In this document: positions 1 through 8,389 of the stretch, in pieces
How positions within the stretch are numbered: the first letter of the stretch is position 1
How the letters are laid out: each line of letters starts with the position of its first letter
Assembly: GCA_965223725.1 (NCBI GenBank)
Contig: CBDCXE010000006.1
Location: forward strand, 124,001-188,000
Source of the DNA: CBDCXE01 sp965223725 [NCBI: Nitrospinota bacterium]
GTDB lineage: Bacteria > Nitrospinota_A > UBA7883
DNA: 64,000 nt
Direction: 5' to 3'
Notes under the pieces: model-generated
Database searches by the model: none
What the model was told of the DNA's origin: nothing
What the model saw: the letters and a program-made list of their open reading frames with translations, nothing else
Translations under genes and position numbers: made by a program

Positions 1-1
1 G

Positions 2-229
2 GTAACTCTGCTGTTGTTTTTTAAGATCGCTGTGGGCTTCGCGAAACGCAGAAGCCACTATTACAACGCGATATTATTCGCTTCATTTACCGGGTGTGTC
101 TCATTATTGCTTCATGCTCTGGTCGATTTCAATTTTCAGATTCCTTCAAACGCACTCTATTTTTATGTGGTATTGGCCATTGGAGTGATAGCCTCTACTA
201 TCAAATCAGAAAAACAAGTCAAGCCATAG
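2..229 (+). CDS. O-antigen ligase/polymerase-like membrane protein, C-terminal end (partial)
   Basis: The reading frame is open to the left window edge, so only the last ~76 residues are visible. They contain one hydrophobic segment followed by a motif resembling LHALVDFNFQIP and a final membrane helix, then a short basic tail. The pattern H-x-L-x-D-F-N-x-Q-x-P followed by a helix is typical of the C-terminus of the O-antigen ligase / Wzy polymerase superfamily (PF04932), which acts in the inner membrane on lipid-linked glycans. The next gene begins 20 bases later on the same strand and is a flippase, which supports a role in surface polysaccharide assembly. Ligase and polymerase cannot be told apart from this fragment. 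Confidence 0.6.
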   Translation, partial: VTLLLFFKIAVGFAKRRSHYYNAILFASFTGCVSLLLHALVDFNFQIPSNALYFYVVLAIGVIASTIKSEKQVKP

Positions 230-248
230 GCAGCGGTTTTTTAATCAT

Positions 249-1550
249 ATGGTAAACCTGTTGAGCGCGATGCGAGAATATATGTCTCGGCATGGTAATG
301 TCAACTGGGCGTTGGCGGATCAAGGCATGGTTAGCGCTGTCAACTTTTTAACCGGGGTTTTGCTTGCCCGGTACCTTGGTTTGGTGGAGTTTGGAATTTA
401 TGCGCTCGCTCTATCTGCGATTAGTTTCACAGTGAACCTGCAGGATTCCACGATACTTTCATCTATGCAGAGTCTTGGGCCAAAACAAGCCCATGGAAAA
501 GAGGAATCTTTTTTCAATTTAATTAAAGTTGAACAATTCGTGTTTTCATTACTATCTGGTATCGTTTTACTAATTGGGGTTATTATTGCCAATTACATGT
601 TTCCGAGTTGGGATTGTGGCAAGCTTGCCATGCCAATTGCAGCTACTTGCATTTTTGTTCAGTTACAAGATTTTTTACGCCGCTATTTTTTCACCATCCG
701 CAAGCCGTCGAAGGCATTTGCAAACGATTTTATTAGCTATATTGGCCAGATAGCATGTCTAGTTCTCCTGTTTTATGCTGGAAACGTAACAAGTGTCGCT
801 GTGCTTTGGGTCATTGCGGTCACATCGGCAATCGCAGTGCTGGTTGGGCTTCAATGGACCGAACCGGCAAGAAAACCGATGAAGTCGGAAATAGAGGCGG
901 TTTCGAAACGACAATGGGGTTTTTCCAAATGGCTGACGGCTTCGGCGATCATGCGCTGGATAACCTCACATTTTTTCACAGTGATATCAGCCGCCTATCT
1001 GGGTGTGGGCGCGGCCGGTGCGTTGCGGGCATGCCAAAACATCCTTGGAGTTTTGCATATTTTGTTTTTTGGCCTGGGTAATGTTGTGCCGATGCAAGCG
1101 GCGAAATATCTGCACGAAAGCGGAATCAGGAAAATGGTTTCATATATGAAAAAAGTTACAATATTGGGAGGTGGCGTAACAGCTTTGTTCACTGCAATAA
1201 TTGCCATAGCGCCGGAGTTTTGGCTGAGTTTGATTTATAGTGAAGAGTATACGATGTTCAGCTTCGTTTTAAGATGGTTCTGTCTTGTATATTTGATAAG
1301 GTTTCTTTGCTCTTCAATGATCTTTGGCTTAAGGGCTTTGGAGTTTACGGAAGCTAATTTCTGGGCATATTCGGCCGCTACACTGTTTACTGTCACTTGC
1401 TTCGATCTACTGTTAAATAATTATAAACTGCAAGGCGCCATGATTGGCATATTCATAACTCAGCTCATTATCTTCCTGGTGTTATTGATATTTTTCAGGA
1501 AAAAAACAAAGGAAGCCGCCTGTAGTGAGAAGACAAATGAAAATGAATAA
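249..1550 (+). CDS. Wzx-like polysaccharide flippase (MATE/MOP superfamily)
   Basis: A 433-residue polytopic membrane protein with about twelve hydrophobic segments. The N-terminal pattern (ALADQGMVSAVNFLTGVLLAR, then YLGLVEFGIYALALS) is typical of the polysaccharide biosynthesis / oligosaccharide flippase family, which moves lipid-linked repeat units across the inner membrane. It lies between two O-antigen polymerase-like genes and upstream of two glycosyltransferases, matching a Wzx/Wzy-type locus. Residue 1 is taken at 249, but ATG codons at 270 and 282 are equally possible because no strong ribosome site precedes any of them. The 3' end overlaps the next gene, implying one transcript. The transported glycan is unknown. 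Confidence 0.82.
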   Translation: MVNLLSAMREYMSRHGNVNWALADQGMVSAVNFLTGVLLARYLGLVEFGIYALALSAISFTVNLQDSTILSSMQSLGPKQAHGKEESFFNLIKVEQFVFSLLSGIVLLIGVIIANYMFPSWDCGKLAMPIAATCIFVQLQDFLRRYFFTIRKPSKAFANDFISYIGQIACLVLLFYAGNVTSVAVLWVIAVTSAIAVLVGLQWTEPARKPMKSEIEAVSKRQWGFSKWLTASAIMRWITSHFFTVISAAYLGVGAAGALRACQNILGVLHILFFGLGNVVPMQAAKYLHESGIRKMVSYMKKVTILGGGVTALFTAIIAIAPEFWLSLIYSEEYTMFSFVLRWFCLVYLIRFLCSSMIFGLRALEFTEANFWAYSAATLFTVTCFDLLLNNYKLQGAMIGIFITQLIIFLVLLIFFRKKTKEAACSEKTNENE

Positions 1551-2817
1551 GCCGCTATATAAAACAAAACCGTTGCAAACCCAGAAGAGCAAACCAGGGA
1601 TATACGAAAAAATCGCTTTGCGGCAGGGGTGGATCATTTGTATTGCTTTTTCAATCCTGTTCCTGATACGCGAGACTGTGGATATAGCGCAGATAATCTA
1701 CATGGTTCCATTTATGGCCGTTATCGGCTGGTTCGCCAATGGTGCGCTGACCAACAAGTTTTATTACGACAAAAGAAGCGCAAAGGCTCTTGTGCTTTAT
1801 TTATTGACTGTTGGGCTCACTTTATTTTCATTCAAAGACTTCAATTTCTTTTATATACGGGATGTCGCTATTATCGCAGGGTTGTTTATTACTTTTTTCT
1901 TTCCTGCAATTATCACAGAGGGCATGGTCAAGTTCATTTTCGTGGTCTATGCTTTAAACAAATTTATTCAAACAATTGTGCTTGGCGAGTTGCACTTTGG
2001 TCTGGAAGAGCTGTTCATCCACTCTATGGGTGGAGGGGTTGAAGGTGATTCTTATCAGTTTGGTGTTTTCGCCTTGTATTTTTTGTACAAGCGCAACCTG
2101 ACATGGACACTATTGAGTATTTCTTTTACATTTCTGGCATTCAAAAGGATTACTATCATAGCTTTGTTTGGCGCGCTGGTAACCATACTAATATTGACCA
2201 TTTTTGTTGGGAGAACGTTCGACCTGTCCAAACGATCAAATCGTTTTAAAATCGGAACTTTTGGTTTCGCTGTCGCTTTTGTCGCTTTTAACCTCGCCAT
2301 AAATCTTGAAATCATCACCAGGTGGTTTCTGGATATGCTCGGCTATAAAGACCTCTCCACTGATTATTTTCTTATGGGCAGGGTTAACATGCATAAAATC
2401 ATCTATGATGATATGGAGTTAAATAATGTATTAAAAACATTGTTTGGACATGGGCCCGGCATGGCGGACAATTTGTTATATACCACATTGGGTTACAGGC
2501 TTAATCCACACAATGATGTGCTTAAAATGATCTATGAATATGGGTATGTCGGGATGGTCTTATGCTGGTACTCTTTTTGGGTATTTATTTCCAGAAACTT
2601 AATTGGTGTTACCATTTTTGTTTTCAGCACTATTATTTATCTTACAGATAACTCACTAATTTACTATCCATACAAGTTCGTAGCAATTGCTGTGGTTCTG
2701 GCCAGTATGAGTGAAGCGCAGAAATCAAAAACAAAGGGCAGGAACCTGGTTGTAAAAAGGGCTGGTCATTCTGCTCAGCCTGGTATCCCACATTCCAAGG
2801 GCGGGCATGGCTCATGA
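1537..2817 (+). CDS. Wzy-like O-antigen polymerase / ligase family membrane protein
   Basis: A roughly 426-residue protein with ten or more hydrophobic segments and one larger periplasmic loop near the C-terminal third, which carries a GHGPGMADNL-type stretch and an HNDVLKMIYEYGYVG motif. H-N-x-x-L-x-x-x-x-E-x-G-x-x-G is characteristic of O-antigen ligase/polymerase (PF04932) and EpsG-like proteins. I start at ATG 1537, preceded by GAGAAG; a GTG at 1525 and an ATG at 1543 are alternatives. It overlaps the flippase gene and shares an ATGA stop/start with the following glycosyltransferase, so translation is probably coupled. Which repeat unit it polymerises is not known. Confidence 0.7.
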   Translation: MKMNKPLYKTKPLQTQKSKPGIYEKIALRQGWIICIAFSILFLIRETVDIAQIIYMVPFMAVIGWFANGALTNKFYYDKRSAKALVLYLLTVGLTLFSFKDFNFFYIRDVAIIAGLFITFFFPAIITEGMVKFIFVVYALNKFIQTIVLGELHFGLEELFIHSMGGGVEGDSYQFGVFALYFLYKRNLTWTLLSISFTFLAFKRITIIALFGALVTILILTIFVGRTFDLSKRSNRFKIGTFGFAVAFVAFNLAINLEIITRWFLDMLGYKDLSTDYFLMGRVNMHKIIYDDMELNNVLKTLFGHGPGMADNLLYTTLGYRLNPHNDVLKMIYEYGYVGMVLCWYSFWVFISRNLIGVTIFVFSTIIYLTDNSLIYYPYKFVAIAVVLASMSEAQKSKTKGRNLVVKRAGHSAQPGIPHSKGGHGS

Positions 2818-3989
2818 AATTTCTGTTTTTGCACAATAAGTATACTTTCCGGGGCGGGGAAGAAACTATCGTCGGGGTTGAGACCGGGCTTCTCCGCGAA
2901 AAGGGTCATGAAATAGTTGAATACTATAAAGACAACCTGGAGATAGAAAATTTTAGTCACTTTAAAAAAGCATCAATGTTATGGACCACATCATGGAACA
3001 GGGAATCATATAATGAAATAAAGGAAATGCTCGTAAAGCATAAGCCTGATGTCGCCCATTTCCACAATATACTTCCGCAGATAAGCCCATCGGCATACTA
3101 TGCCTGCAAGGCGGAGGGTGTGCCTATGGTTCAAACGTTACATAATTACAGAATGATTTGCCCAGATAGCCAATTGTTAAGGGACGGCGCTGTGTGTGAG
3201 CTTTGCCCGGCAGATGGATTGCAAAACTCTCTGGTATACAAGTGCTATAGAGGTAGCGTCATTCAAACAGCAACTGTTGCCATGATGATAAAATATCATC
3301 GCTATTTAGGCACCTGGAACAACATAGTAGACAGATATATTGCATCGTCACAATTTCTGAAAAGCAAGCTGGTGGAGTATGGACTGCCGGAAAAAATAAT
3401 ATCTGTAAAGCCAAACTTCATTCCTGAAATAGAAAGGTCGTATGAAGATGAAGGCTACGCTGTTTTCCCCGCCAGAATAAGCAAGGAGAAAGGCATAGAA
3501 ACTCTCCTGAAAGCTTGGCGTATGATAAAAAAGGACCATCGATTGAAAGTGCTTGGAGATGGGCCTTTGGCGCCACGGCTGAAAGCTGAATATTCGACGG
3601 ATAGTAATATTTCATTTCTAGGCAAACTCGACAGGGATGGAGTAATGAAAGAGCTGGCCGGATGCAGAACAGTTATATTGCCAGCGATATGGTATGAAAA
3701 CTGTCCGATGACCGTCATAGAAGCATACGCCAATGGCAAGCCTGTGATAGGCGCAAACATAGGCGCCCTGGGTGAAATGATAGATCATGGAGCGACCGGC
3801 TTTCATACTGAATGTGGTAACGAGAATGACTTGGCGGAAAAAATCGAAACATTAATGGGCGATAAAAAACTTGCAAGAAGGATGGGCGACAAGGCCAGGG
3901 AAAAATATGAAACGGTATATAACCCGGAAAGCGCGTACAAAAGCCAAATGAAAATTTATGAAGAAACAATTTCAGGCAGAAAAATCTGA
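2814..3989 (+). CDS. Glycosyltransferase family 4 (GT-B fold)
   Basis: A 391-residue cytoplasmic enzyme with the two Rossmann halves of a GT4 retaining glycosyltransferase. The N-terminal half starts KFLFLHNKY-TFRGGEE and contains the acceptor-side pattern VAHFHN-LPQISPSAYYACKAEGVP and LHNYRMICPD. The C-terminal donor-binding half has FPARISKEKGIETLLKAW, then LGDGPL, then the PAIWYENCPMTVIEAYANGKPVI block holding the ExxxxxE nucleotide-sugar motif. Start ATG overlaps the upstream stop as ATGA and has an AAGGG site. It probably adds one sugar to the lipid-linked repeat unit assembled by this locus; donor and acceptor are not predictable. Confidence 0.88.
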   Translation: MKFLFLHNKYTFRGGEETIVGVETGLLREKGHEIVEYYKDNLEIENFSHFKKASMLWTTSWNRESYNEIKEMLVKHKPDVAHFHNILPQISPSAYYACKAEGVPMVQTLHNYRMICPDSQLLRDGAVCELCPADGLQNSLVYKCYRGSVIQTATVAMMIKYHRYLGTWNNIVDRYIASSQFLKSKLVEYGLPEKIISVKPNFIPEIERSYEDEGYAVFPARISKEKGIETLLKAWRMIKKDHRLKVLGDGPLAPRLKAEYSTDSNISFLGKLDRDGVMKELAGCRTVILPAIWYENCPMTVIEAYANGKPVIGANIGALGEMIDHGATGFHTECGNENDLAEKIETLMGDKKLARRMGDKAREKYETVYNPESAYKSQMKIYEETISGRKI

Positions 3990-4044
3990 TAAAAACAGAC
4001 CATGCGGAACTGTTATCAAGCATGATGAAACTGGAGTACAGAGA

Positions 4045-4821
4045 ATGACAAAATCGAAGTTGCGTAAAGTCAAGGTGCTTGGTATGGGTGTTTCTGCATG
4101 CACCTACGATAGCGCTATAGAAGATATACACCGTTTAATAAAGGACTATAGAAAAGGCACGGTGACCGCCAGCGCAACGCATTTAATTATGGAAGCCTAT
4201 TTTGATAATAAATTACGCGAGCGGATCAACGCCTTTGATGTCGTTACACCAGATGGTGTGGGCGCATTATGGGGGCTCAACCTCCTGGGAAAAGCCAGAC
4301 TAAACAACCGGGTAACCGGACCGGACCTGACCCTTATGCTGTGTGAGCTGGCGGTGAAAGAAAACTTAAAATTATTTTTCTACGGCAGCACCAAAGAGAC
4401 GGTGGAAGCATTACGTGACGCCTTGCTCGAAAAATACCCCGGGTTGCAAATCGCAGGCGTAAAGCCGTCATGGTTTCGCTCCACCACGGAAGAAGAGGAC
4501 CAGCAGGATATCGATGATATCAACAACTCTGGCGCCCACATCTGTTTTGTCGGGTTAGGCTGCCCGAGGCAAGAGAACTGGACCTACGAACATAAAGACA
4601 GCGTCAACGCCGTTTTGTTCAGTGTTGGCGCCGCGTTCGACTTTCATGCAGGGACCGTGTCAAGGGCGCCAGCCTGGATGCGGGACAACGGTATGGAGTG
4701 GGTTTATCGGCTATATCAGGAGCCGAGAAGGCTTTGGTGGCGCTACCTGATATACAACCCACTGTTTCTAATACTCCTGCTTCTGCAGTGGGCCGGCCTG
4801 ATAAAATTTCCTGATAAGTAA
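4045..4821 (+). CDS. WecG/TagA/CpsF-family glycosyltransferase (GT26)
   Basis: About 258 residues from ATG 4045, which has GGAG nine bases upstream. An in-frame ATG at 3958 would overlap the preceding gene by 32 bases and add a tail not expected in the family. Family blocks are clear: VTPDGVGALW, RVTGPDL, FYGSTKE, FVGLGCPRQENW and GAAFDFHAGTVSRAPAWM. Known members (E. coli WecG, Bacillus TagA) transfer N-acetylmannosaminuronic acid or N-acetylmannosamine onto undecaprenyl-linked GlcNAc. A hydrophobic C-terminal stretch (around residues 236-250) could anchor it at the membrane. It closes the polysaccharide gene run and faces the convergent LolA-like gene 11 bases away. Confidence 0.88.
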   Translation: MTKSKLRKVKVLGMGVSACTYDSAIEDIHRLIKDYRKGTVTASATHLIMEAYFDNKLRERINAFDVVTPDGVGALWGLNLLGKARLNNRVTGPDLTLMLCELAVKENLKLFFYGSTKETVEALRDALLEKYPGLQIAGVKPSWFRSTTEEEDQQDIDDINNSGAHICFVGLGCPRQENWTYEHKDSVNAVLFSVGAAFDFHAGTVSRAPAWMRDNGMEWVYRLYQEPRRLWWRYLIYNPLFLILLLLQWAGLIKFPDK

Positions 4822-4831
4822 ATCAGCTTGT

Positions 4832-5620
4832 CTATCTGGCGCGCTTTAAACTGTTTTTGTTAAAATCGCCGTCGCTTAACCCTGCGTTGAACTTGTAGTT
4901 TGTCCAGACCAGCTTCGTGCTTTTGCCATTCTGATGGTTGACCATATCCATCTGATCGGGCCGCCAGAACTTGCCCAGATATTGCTGATAGCTATTGGAA
5001 ACCAGTGTCTTCAACAACGATTCTTTCCTGTCGTAAAAATCGATCTTCCATGCGCGGTAATGTTCCTTGTCGAGCCAGATCACCTGCCTGGTATAGCCAG
5101 AGTTCTTCTTGTCCACAGGGTAGCGCTCTATGACAAAGCAATCCATACCCTCATACACTTCATCCCGGATCCATTTATATGTATACTTTTCCACTTCCTG
5201 GCTGGAGATGTCTTCGTAAGCGAACTCGCTGCCCATAAACGAGCCGGACTTGTTCCGGGAAGATATCCTCTTGACCCTTTTGAGCGCTGGCAGATAGAGC
5301 CACTGATCATCGTCACCAACCTTATGTGTAAAGTTTAAAAATGCTGTCCCTTTAACATCTCTTGGCGAATCGAATATCGACAGGCTCTTGTCGCCATCAC
5401 CCGCCACCTCCAAGGTTTTGAGGCGGATCTCCCGTTGGCTCTCCTGCCCATGCTTGTTTTTAAGCGACATAAGCATGTCAGCAGTGAAATTGCCAAACCC
5501 TTCATCCCGCAGGTCGGCCTCTTTGGCGATCTCCAGTCCTTTTTCTTCAGGAGTCTGGGCCAGAGCCACCGGCGCCAGCAGCAGCGGGAGTAGCAATATA
5601 GTCAGTTTTATTAGTCTCAT
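4832..5620 (-). CDS. LolA-like outer-membrane lipoprotein-sorting protein (PF17131 type)
   Basis: A 262-residue exported protein. The first 21 residues form a signal peptide with a leucine-rich core ending VALA. The body has the LolA-like beta-rich fold signature: GNFTADMLMSLKN, SLSIFDSPRDVKGTAFLNF, DDQWLYLPALKRVKRISS and SGSFMGSEFAYEDI. This family (often called outer membrane lipoprotein-sorting protein) usually accompanies an MMPL/RND exporter. Here its start lies inside the exporter gene (74-base overlap), with GGAGGAG about ten bases upstream of the ATG, so the two are almost certainly co-expressed. It probably receives a hydrophobic cargo from the exporter in the periplasm; that cargo is not known. 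Confidence 0.85.
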   Translation of the reverse strand: MRLIKLTILLLPLLLAPVALAQTPEEKGLEIAKEADLRDEGFGNFTADMLMSLKNKHGQESQREIRLKTLEVAGDGDKSLSIFDSPRDVKGTAFLNFTHKVGDDDQWLYLPALKRVKRISSRNKSGSFMGSEFAYEDISSQEVEKYTYKWIRDEVYEGMDCFVIERYPVDKKNSGYTRQVIWLDKEHYRAWKIDFYDRKESLLKTLVSNSYQQYLGKFWRPDQMDMVNHQNGKSTKLVWTNYKFNAGLSDGDFNKNSLKRAR

Positions 5621-7916
5621 CAGAAGTCTCCTCCACTTTCATAAGCAAAGTTGGTAAAAACAGAAAATCAATAATCAGCGCCAGGGTGATGGTAACAGCA
5701 GTCATCAGCCCCATATCAGAGTTGACCTTGAACCCGGAGAAGGAAAGAATGCCAAATCCTATAACCAGAGCCAGAGTCGTGACCCAGAGCGCAGTTCCAA
5801 CCGTGTTGAAGGCATAACGCACCGCTTCGGCCGGGCTCTTACCACCTTCACGGCGGCCGCGCAGATATTTACTGAGGAAGTGGACCGTGTCATCCACCAC
5901 AATGCCCAGGGTGAGTGATACCAGCACAGAGACCGCCAACCCCACACGCCCCACCAGAAAACCCCATGCGCCAAACGCCATAAAAGCGGGCGCCAGATTC
6001 GGGATAAGGCTCAACATTCCCAGCTTGAAACTTTTCAAGGCGAATATCAGCAGCGCAGAAATCAGCGCCAGCGCCATAAACGATGCGCCCAGCATGCTGT
6101 GAATATTACGCTCCGATATATGCGCCCATGTGATCGAAATACCAGAGCCATAGGTAAACATATGGGCCGGCGCGTTCGCCTTCAGCCAATCCCTCGCCCG
6201 GTCATCGGTCGCCCTCAGCTCCATGGTGGTGGTGTCGGTCAAGGTGACGATCATCCGTGTGGCCGATTTATCCACATTTATTATATTGTTCAGATCGAGC
6301 CCGAACGGCAACGACATCTCGTATAACAGCAGGTATTGTGCCGCAAGGTCCCGCTTCTCTGGTATGCGGTAATAACTCTCATCATCGCCATGCATGTTTT
6401 TATTCAGCCGTTTCATAGTGTCTGTCAAAGTGAGCACATGGACCACCTTAGGCTGTTCACGCATCCAGTTGGCGAAATTTTCCACCGTTTGTAAATATTC
6501 CGGGTCGTTGATGCCGGCAGACTCTCCTGACTCCAGCGAATACTCGATTATGTCGAATCCTGTCAGGTTCTCCTCGGTAAAATCTGTGGCTCGACGGAAA
6601 TCATAACGGTCATCAAAGTATTTTACGAAGTTATCATTCAGCTCTATCTTCGTGGTTCCCAGCGAAACGCCGATCATGATGGCCAACATCACCCAGAACA
6701 GCGCCCGTCGTTTACCGATTACAAAATCAGCCAACCGGTCGCAGTTTTTGCATTCGCTATCTTCCCTCGATTTGTCCTTCACCGGCAATATCGCCATCAG
6801 CGCCGGCAGTAACAGAACCGAATATACAAACGCCGCCATGATGCCGACAGCCACAATATTGCCCAGATCGCGAAACGGCGGGGCGTCGGAAAAGTTCATG
6901 GTCATAAACCCGATGGCAGTGGTGGCGCTGGTCAGGAAAACAGGTTGCAAGTTGAGCCGAACAGATTCGGCGATCGCCTCGTTTTTCGGTTTACCCTTCC
7001 GCATTCCCTGGAACATGGTGACCAGCAGATGGATACTGTCTGCGACAGATAGGGTGAGGATAATAATTGGCGCGTTGGCCGAGGCGGGATTGAGTGATAG
7101 CCCGGTCCATCCCGCAAAACCCAGCCCTGTAAACATGGAGAGCAGGATAACAACCAGCGTGCCGAAGGTGCCAGCGACCGACCGGATGGAAAACCCTACT
7201 ATCAGAAGTAGGATGACAAACATCACCGGGATAAGCGTGGACATATCATCTTCCGAAGCTTCGTTAAAACCGTTATCCATCATCACGCCGCCGGTCAGGT
7301 ACAAGTTGATATCGGGATACTTCTCCTGGAATTGCTTTGCGATATCCCGGGCAAACAGCGCCACTTCGGTCGCCTCGTTCGCTCCCTTTTGCGGCATCAA
7401 AATGTTGACGTTGACACCGGTCACATGGCCGGTTTTCGAAATGGTTTTATTTATCAATAGCGGTTCCGCTAATGCGATTTTCTTTACACGCGCAAGATCT
7501 TCATCAGAAAACTCCAGCCCGTTTTCCACAAGATCACGGACGATTAAATCGTCTTCTTCAACTTCTGTGTGCTGATAGTTGGTTATAGACTCGACCCGGC
7601 TGGAGTAAGGGATCTTCCACGCTTTATCGGTCAGGTCTTCTATGGCCGATAATGTTTCCCGGGTGAAAACATCTCCATCATTCGGCGCCACAACATAAAA
7701 GACATTCTCCAGCTTGTTATAGGTGTTCTCTATCGCTTCCAGCGCTTGCAACTGGGGGTTATCTTTGCTGAAAAAGACCCTGCCGTCGTTGTTGAAGCTT
7801 AAAAACCGGGCCCCGCTGGCCGCAAAGAGAAACAGTAGAATAGATACTATCAACACTAGCCATCGGTATTTTACGACCCAATGGCCAAAATCTGTCTCAA
7901 ATTTTTTCATTATCAT
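5547..7916 (-). CDS. MMPL/RND-family transporter
   Basis: A 789-residue inner-membrane protein with the RND layout: one helix near the N-terminus (YRWLVLIVSILLFLFAASG), a large periplasmic domain, five helices, a second copy of helix plus periplasmic domain, and five more helices. The transmembrane motif LTLGIVVDDTVHFLSKYLRGRREG matches the proton-relay GxxxDD pattern of MMPL proteins. ATG 7916 and ATG 7910 are both possible; 7910 has better spacing from AAGGA. It is downstream of the TM2-like gene and overlaps the LolA-like gene. Relatives include HpnN (hopanoid) and lipid or polyketide exporters, so a lipid-like substrate is a reasonable inference. Confidence 0.88.
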   Translation of the reverse strand: MIMKKFETDFGHWVVKYRWLVLIVSILLFLFAASGARFLSFNNDGRVFFSKDNPQLQALEAIENTYNKLENVFYVVAPNDGDVFTRETLSAIEDLTDKAWKIPYSSRVESITNYQHTEVEEDDLIVRDLVENGLEFSDEDLARVKKIALAEPLLINKTISKTGHVTGVNVNILMPQKGANEATEVALFARDIAKQFQEKYPDINLYLTGGVMMDNGFNEASEDDMSTLIPVMFVILLLIVGFSIRSVAGTFGTLVVILLSMFTGLGFAGWTGLSLNPASANAPIIILTLSVADSIHLLVTMFQGMRKGKPKNEAIAESVRLNLQPVFLTSATTAIGFMTMNFSDAPPFRDLGNIVAVGIMAAFVYSVLLLPALMAILPVKDKSREDSECKNCDRLADFVIGKRRALFWVMLAIMIGVSLGTTKIELNDNFVKYFDDRYDFRRATDFTEENLTGFDIIEYSLESGESAGINDPEYLQTVENFANWMREQPKVVHVLTLTDTMKRLNKNMHGDDESYYRIPEKRDLAAQYLLLYEMSLPFGLDLNNIINVDKSATRMIVTLTDTTTMELRATDDRARDWLKANAPAHMFTYGSGISITWAHISERNIHSMLGASFMALALISALLIFALKSFKLGMLSLIPNLAPAFMAFGAWGFLVGRVGLAVSVLVSLTLGIVVDDTVHFLSKYLRGRREGGKSPAEAVRYAFNTVGTALWVTTLALVIGFGILSFSGFKVNSDMGLMTAVTITLALIIDFLFLPTLLMKVEETSDETNKTDYIATPAAAGAGGSGPDS

Positions 7917-7938
7917 TTTCCTTGGTAGGCAAAAGCGC

Positions 7939-8166
7939 TCAGACGTTGGCCTCTTGCTCTTCTTCGCGTTTGGCCCAGTTATAGGCAGTGTATGCGGAGA
8001 TCAGGTGGCATATCCATCCCAACGCCCCACCAGACCCTATCCATAAACCTGGTGTGATAATCAGCCAGAACAGACCACGCAGAAACTTTCCGTTATATAT
8101 TTGTCCGACACCGGGCAGGAAGAAGCTTAAAATCGCCGCCAACCCGGCAGGGCTAATTTTTTCCAT
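7939..8166 (-). CDS. Small TM2-like membrane protein
   Basis: 75 residues with two hydrophobic segments: AILSFFLPGVGQIYNGKFLRGLFWLII, with the GxGQxYNG turn seen in TM2-domain and related small membrane proteins, then IGSGGALGWICHLISAYTAYNWA, and a charged EEEQE tail. Its end is 22 bases upstream of the RND gene, so the three minus-strand genes (TM2-like, RND, LolA-like) look like one operon. No clear ribosome site is seen before the ATG. The function of this family in bacteria is unknown. The association with the exporter may be functional or incidental. Confidence 0.65.
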   Translation of the reverse strand: MEKISPAGLAAILSFFLPGVGQIYNGKFLRGLFWLIITPGLWIGSGGALGWICHLISAYTAYNWAKREEEQEANV

Positions 8167-8189
8167 GTTTGCATTTTAGCACGCATCAT

Positions 8190-8218
8190 AATTTAAATGC
8201 GCTGACAATTTGTATCAA
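8190..8218 (-). promoter_or_regulatory. Candidate sigma-70 promoter for the TM2-like/RND/LolA-like operon
   Basis: On the minus strand TTGATA (8213-8218) and TAAATT (8190-8195) are separated by 17 bases and lie about 24 bases upstream of ATG 8166. The -35 matches consensus at five of six bases and the -10 at four of six. This is pattern evidence only. Confidence 0.4.
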
Positions 8219-8305
8219 TTTGTAAACCTATGTTAATAAAACGAACCGACTGGTTGTTTTCTGATCCGTACCTACTATGGTATATTATTCAAACGTATCG
8301 TGACA

Positions 8306-8333
8306 AAGCCTGACTGGGCACACAGACAGGTTT
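8306..8333 (+). other. Hairpin in the 5' leader of the TrpB2 gene
   Basis: AAGCCTG (8306-8312) can pair with CAGGTTT (8327-8333), giving a seven-pair stem with one G-T pair and a 14-base loop, 57 bases before the start codon. No U-tract follows, so it is not an obvious attenuator, and no known riboswitch consensus is recognised. It may only be chance structure. Confidence 0.25.
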
Positions 8334-8389
8334 GATGCGAGCAGTAACCAAAACCGGGGACCACCTTATATTTACGGAGGAAGCTGATT

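Noticed and set aside
6652-7575. Open frame of 307 codons opposite the RND gene
   Set aside because: Serine- and threonine-rich shadow of the exporter gene.
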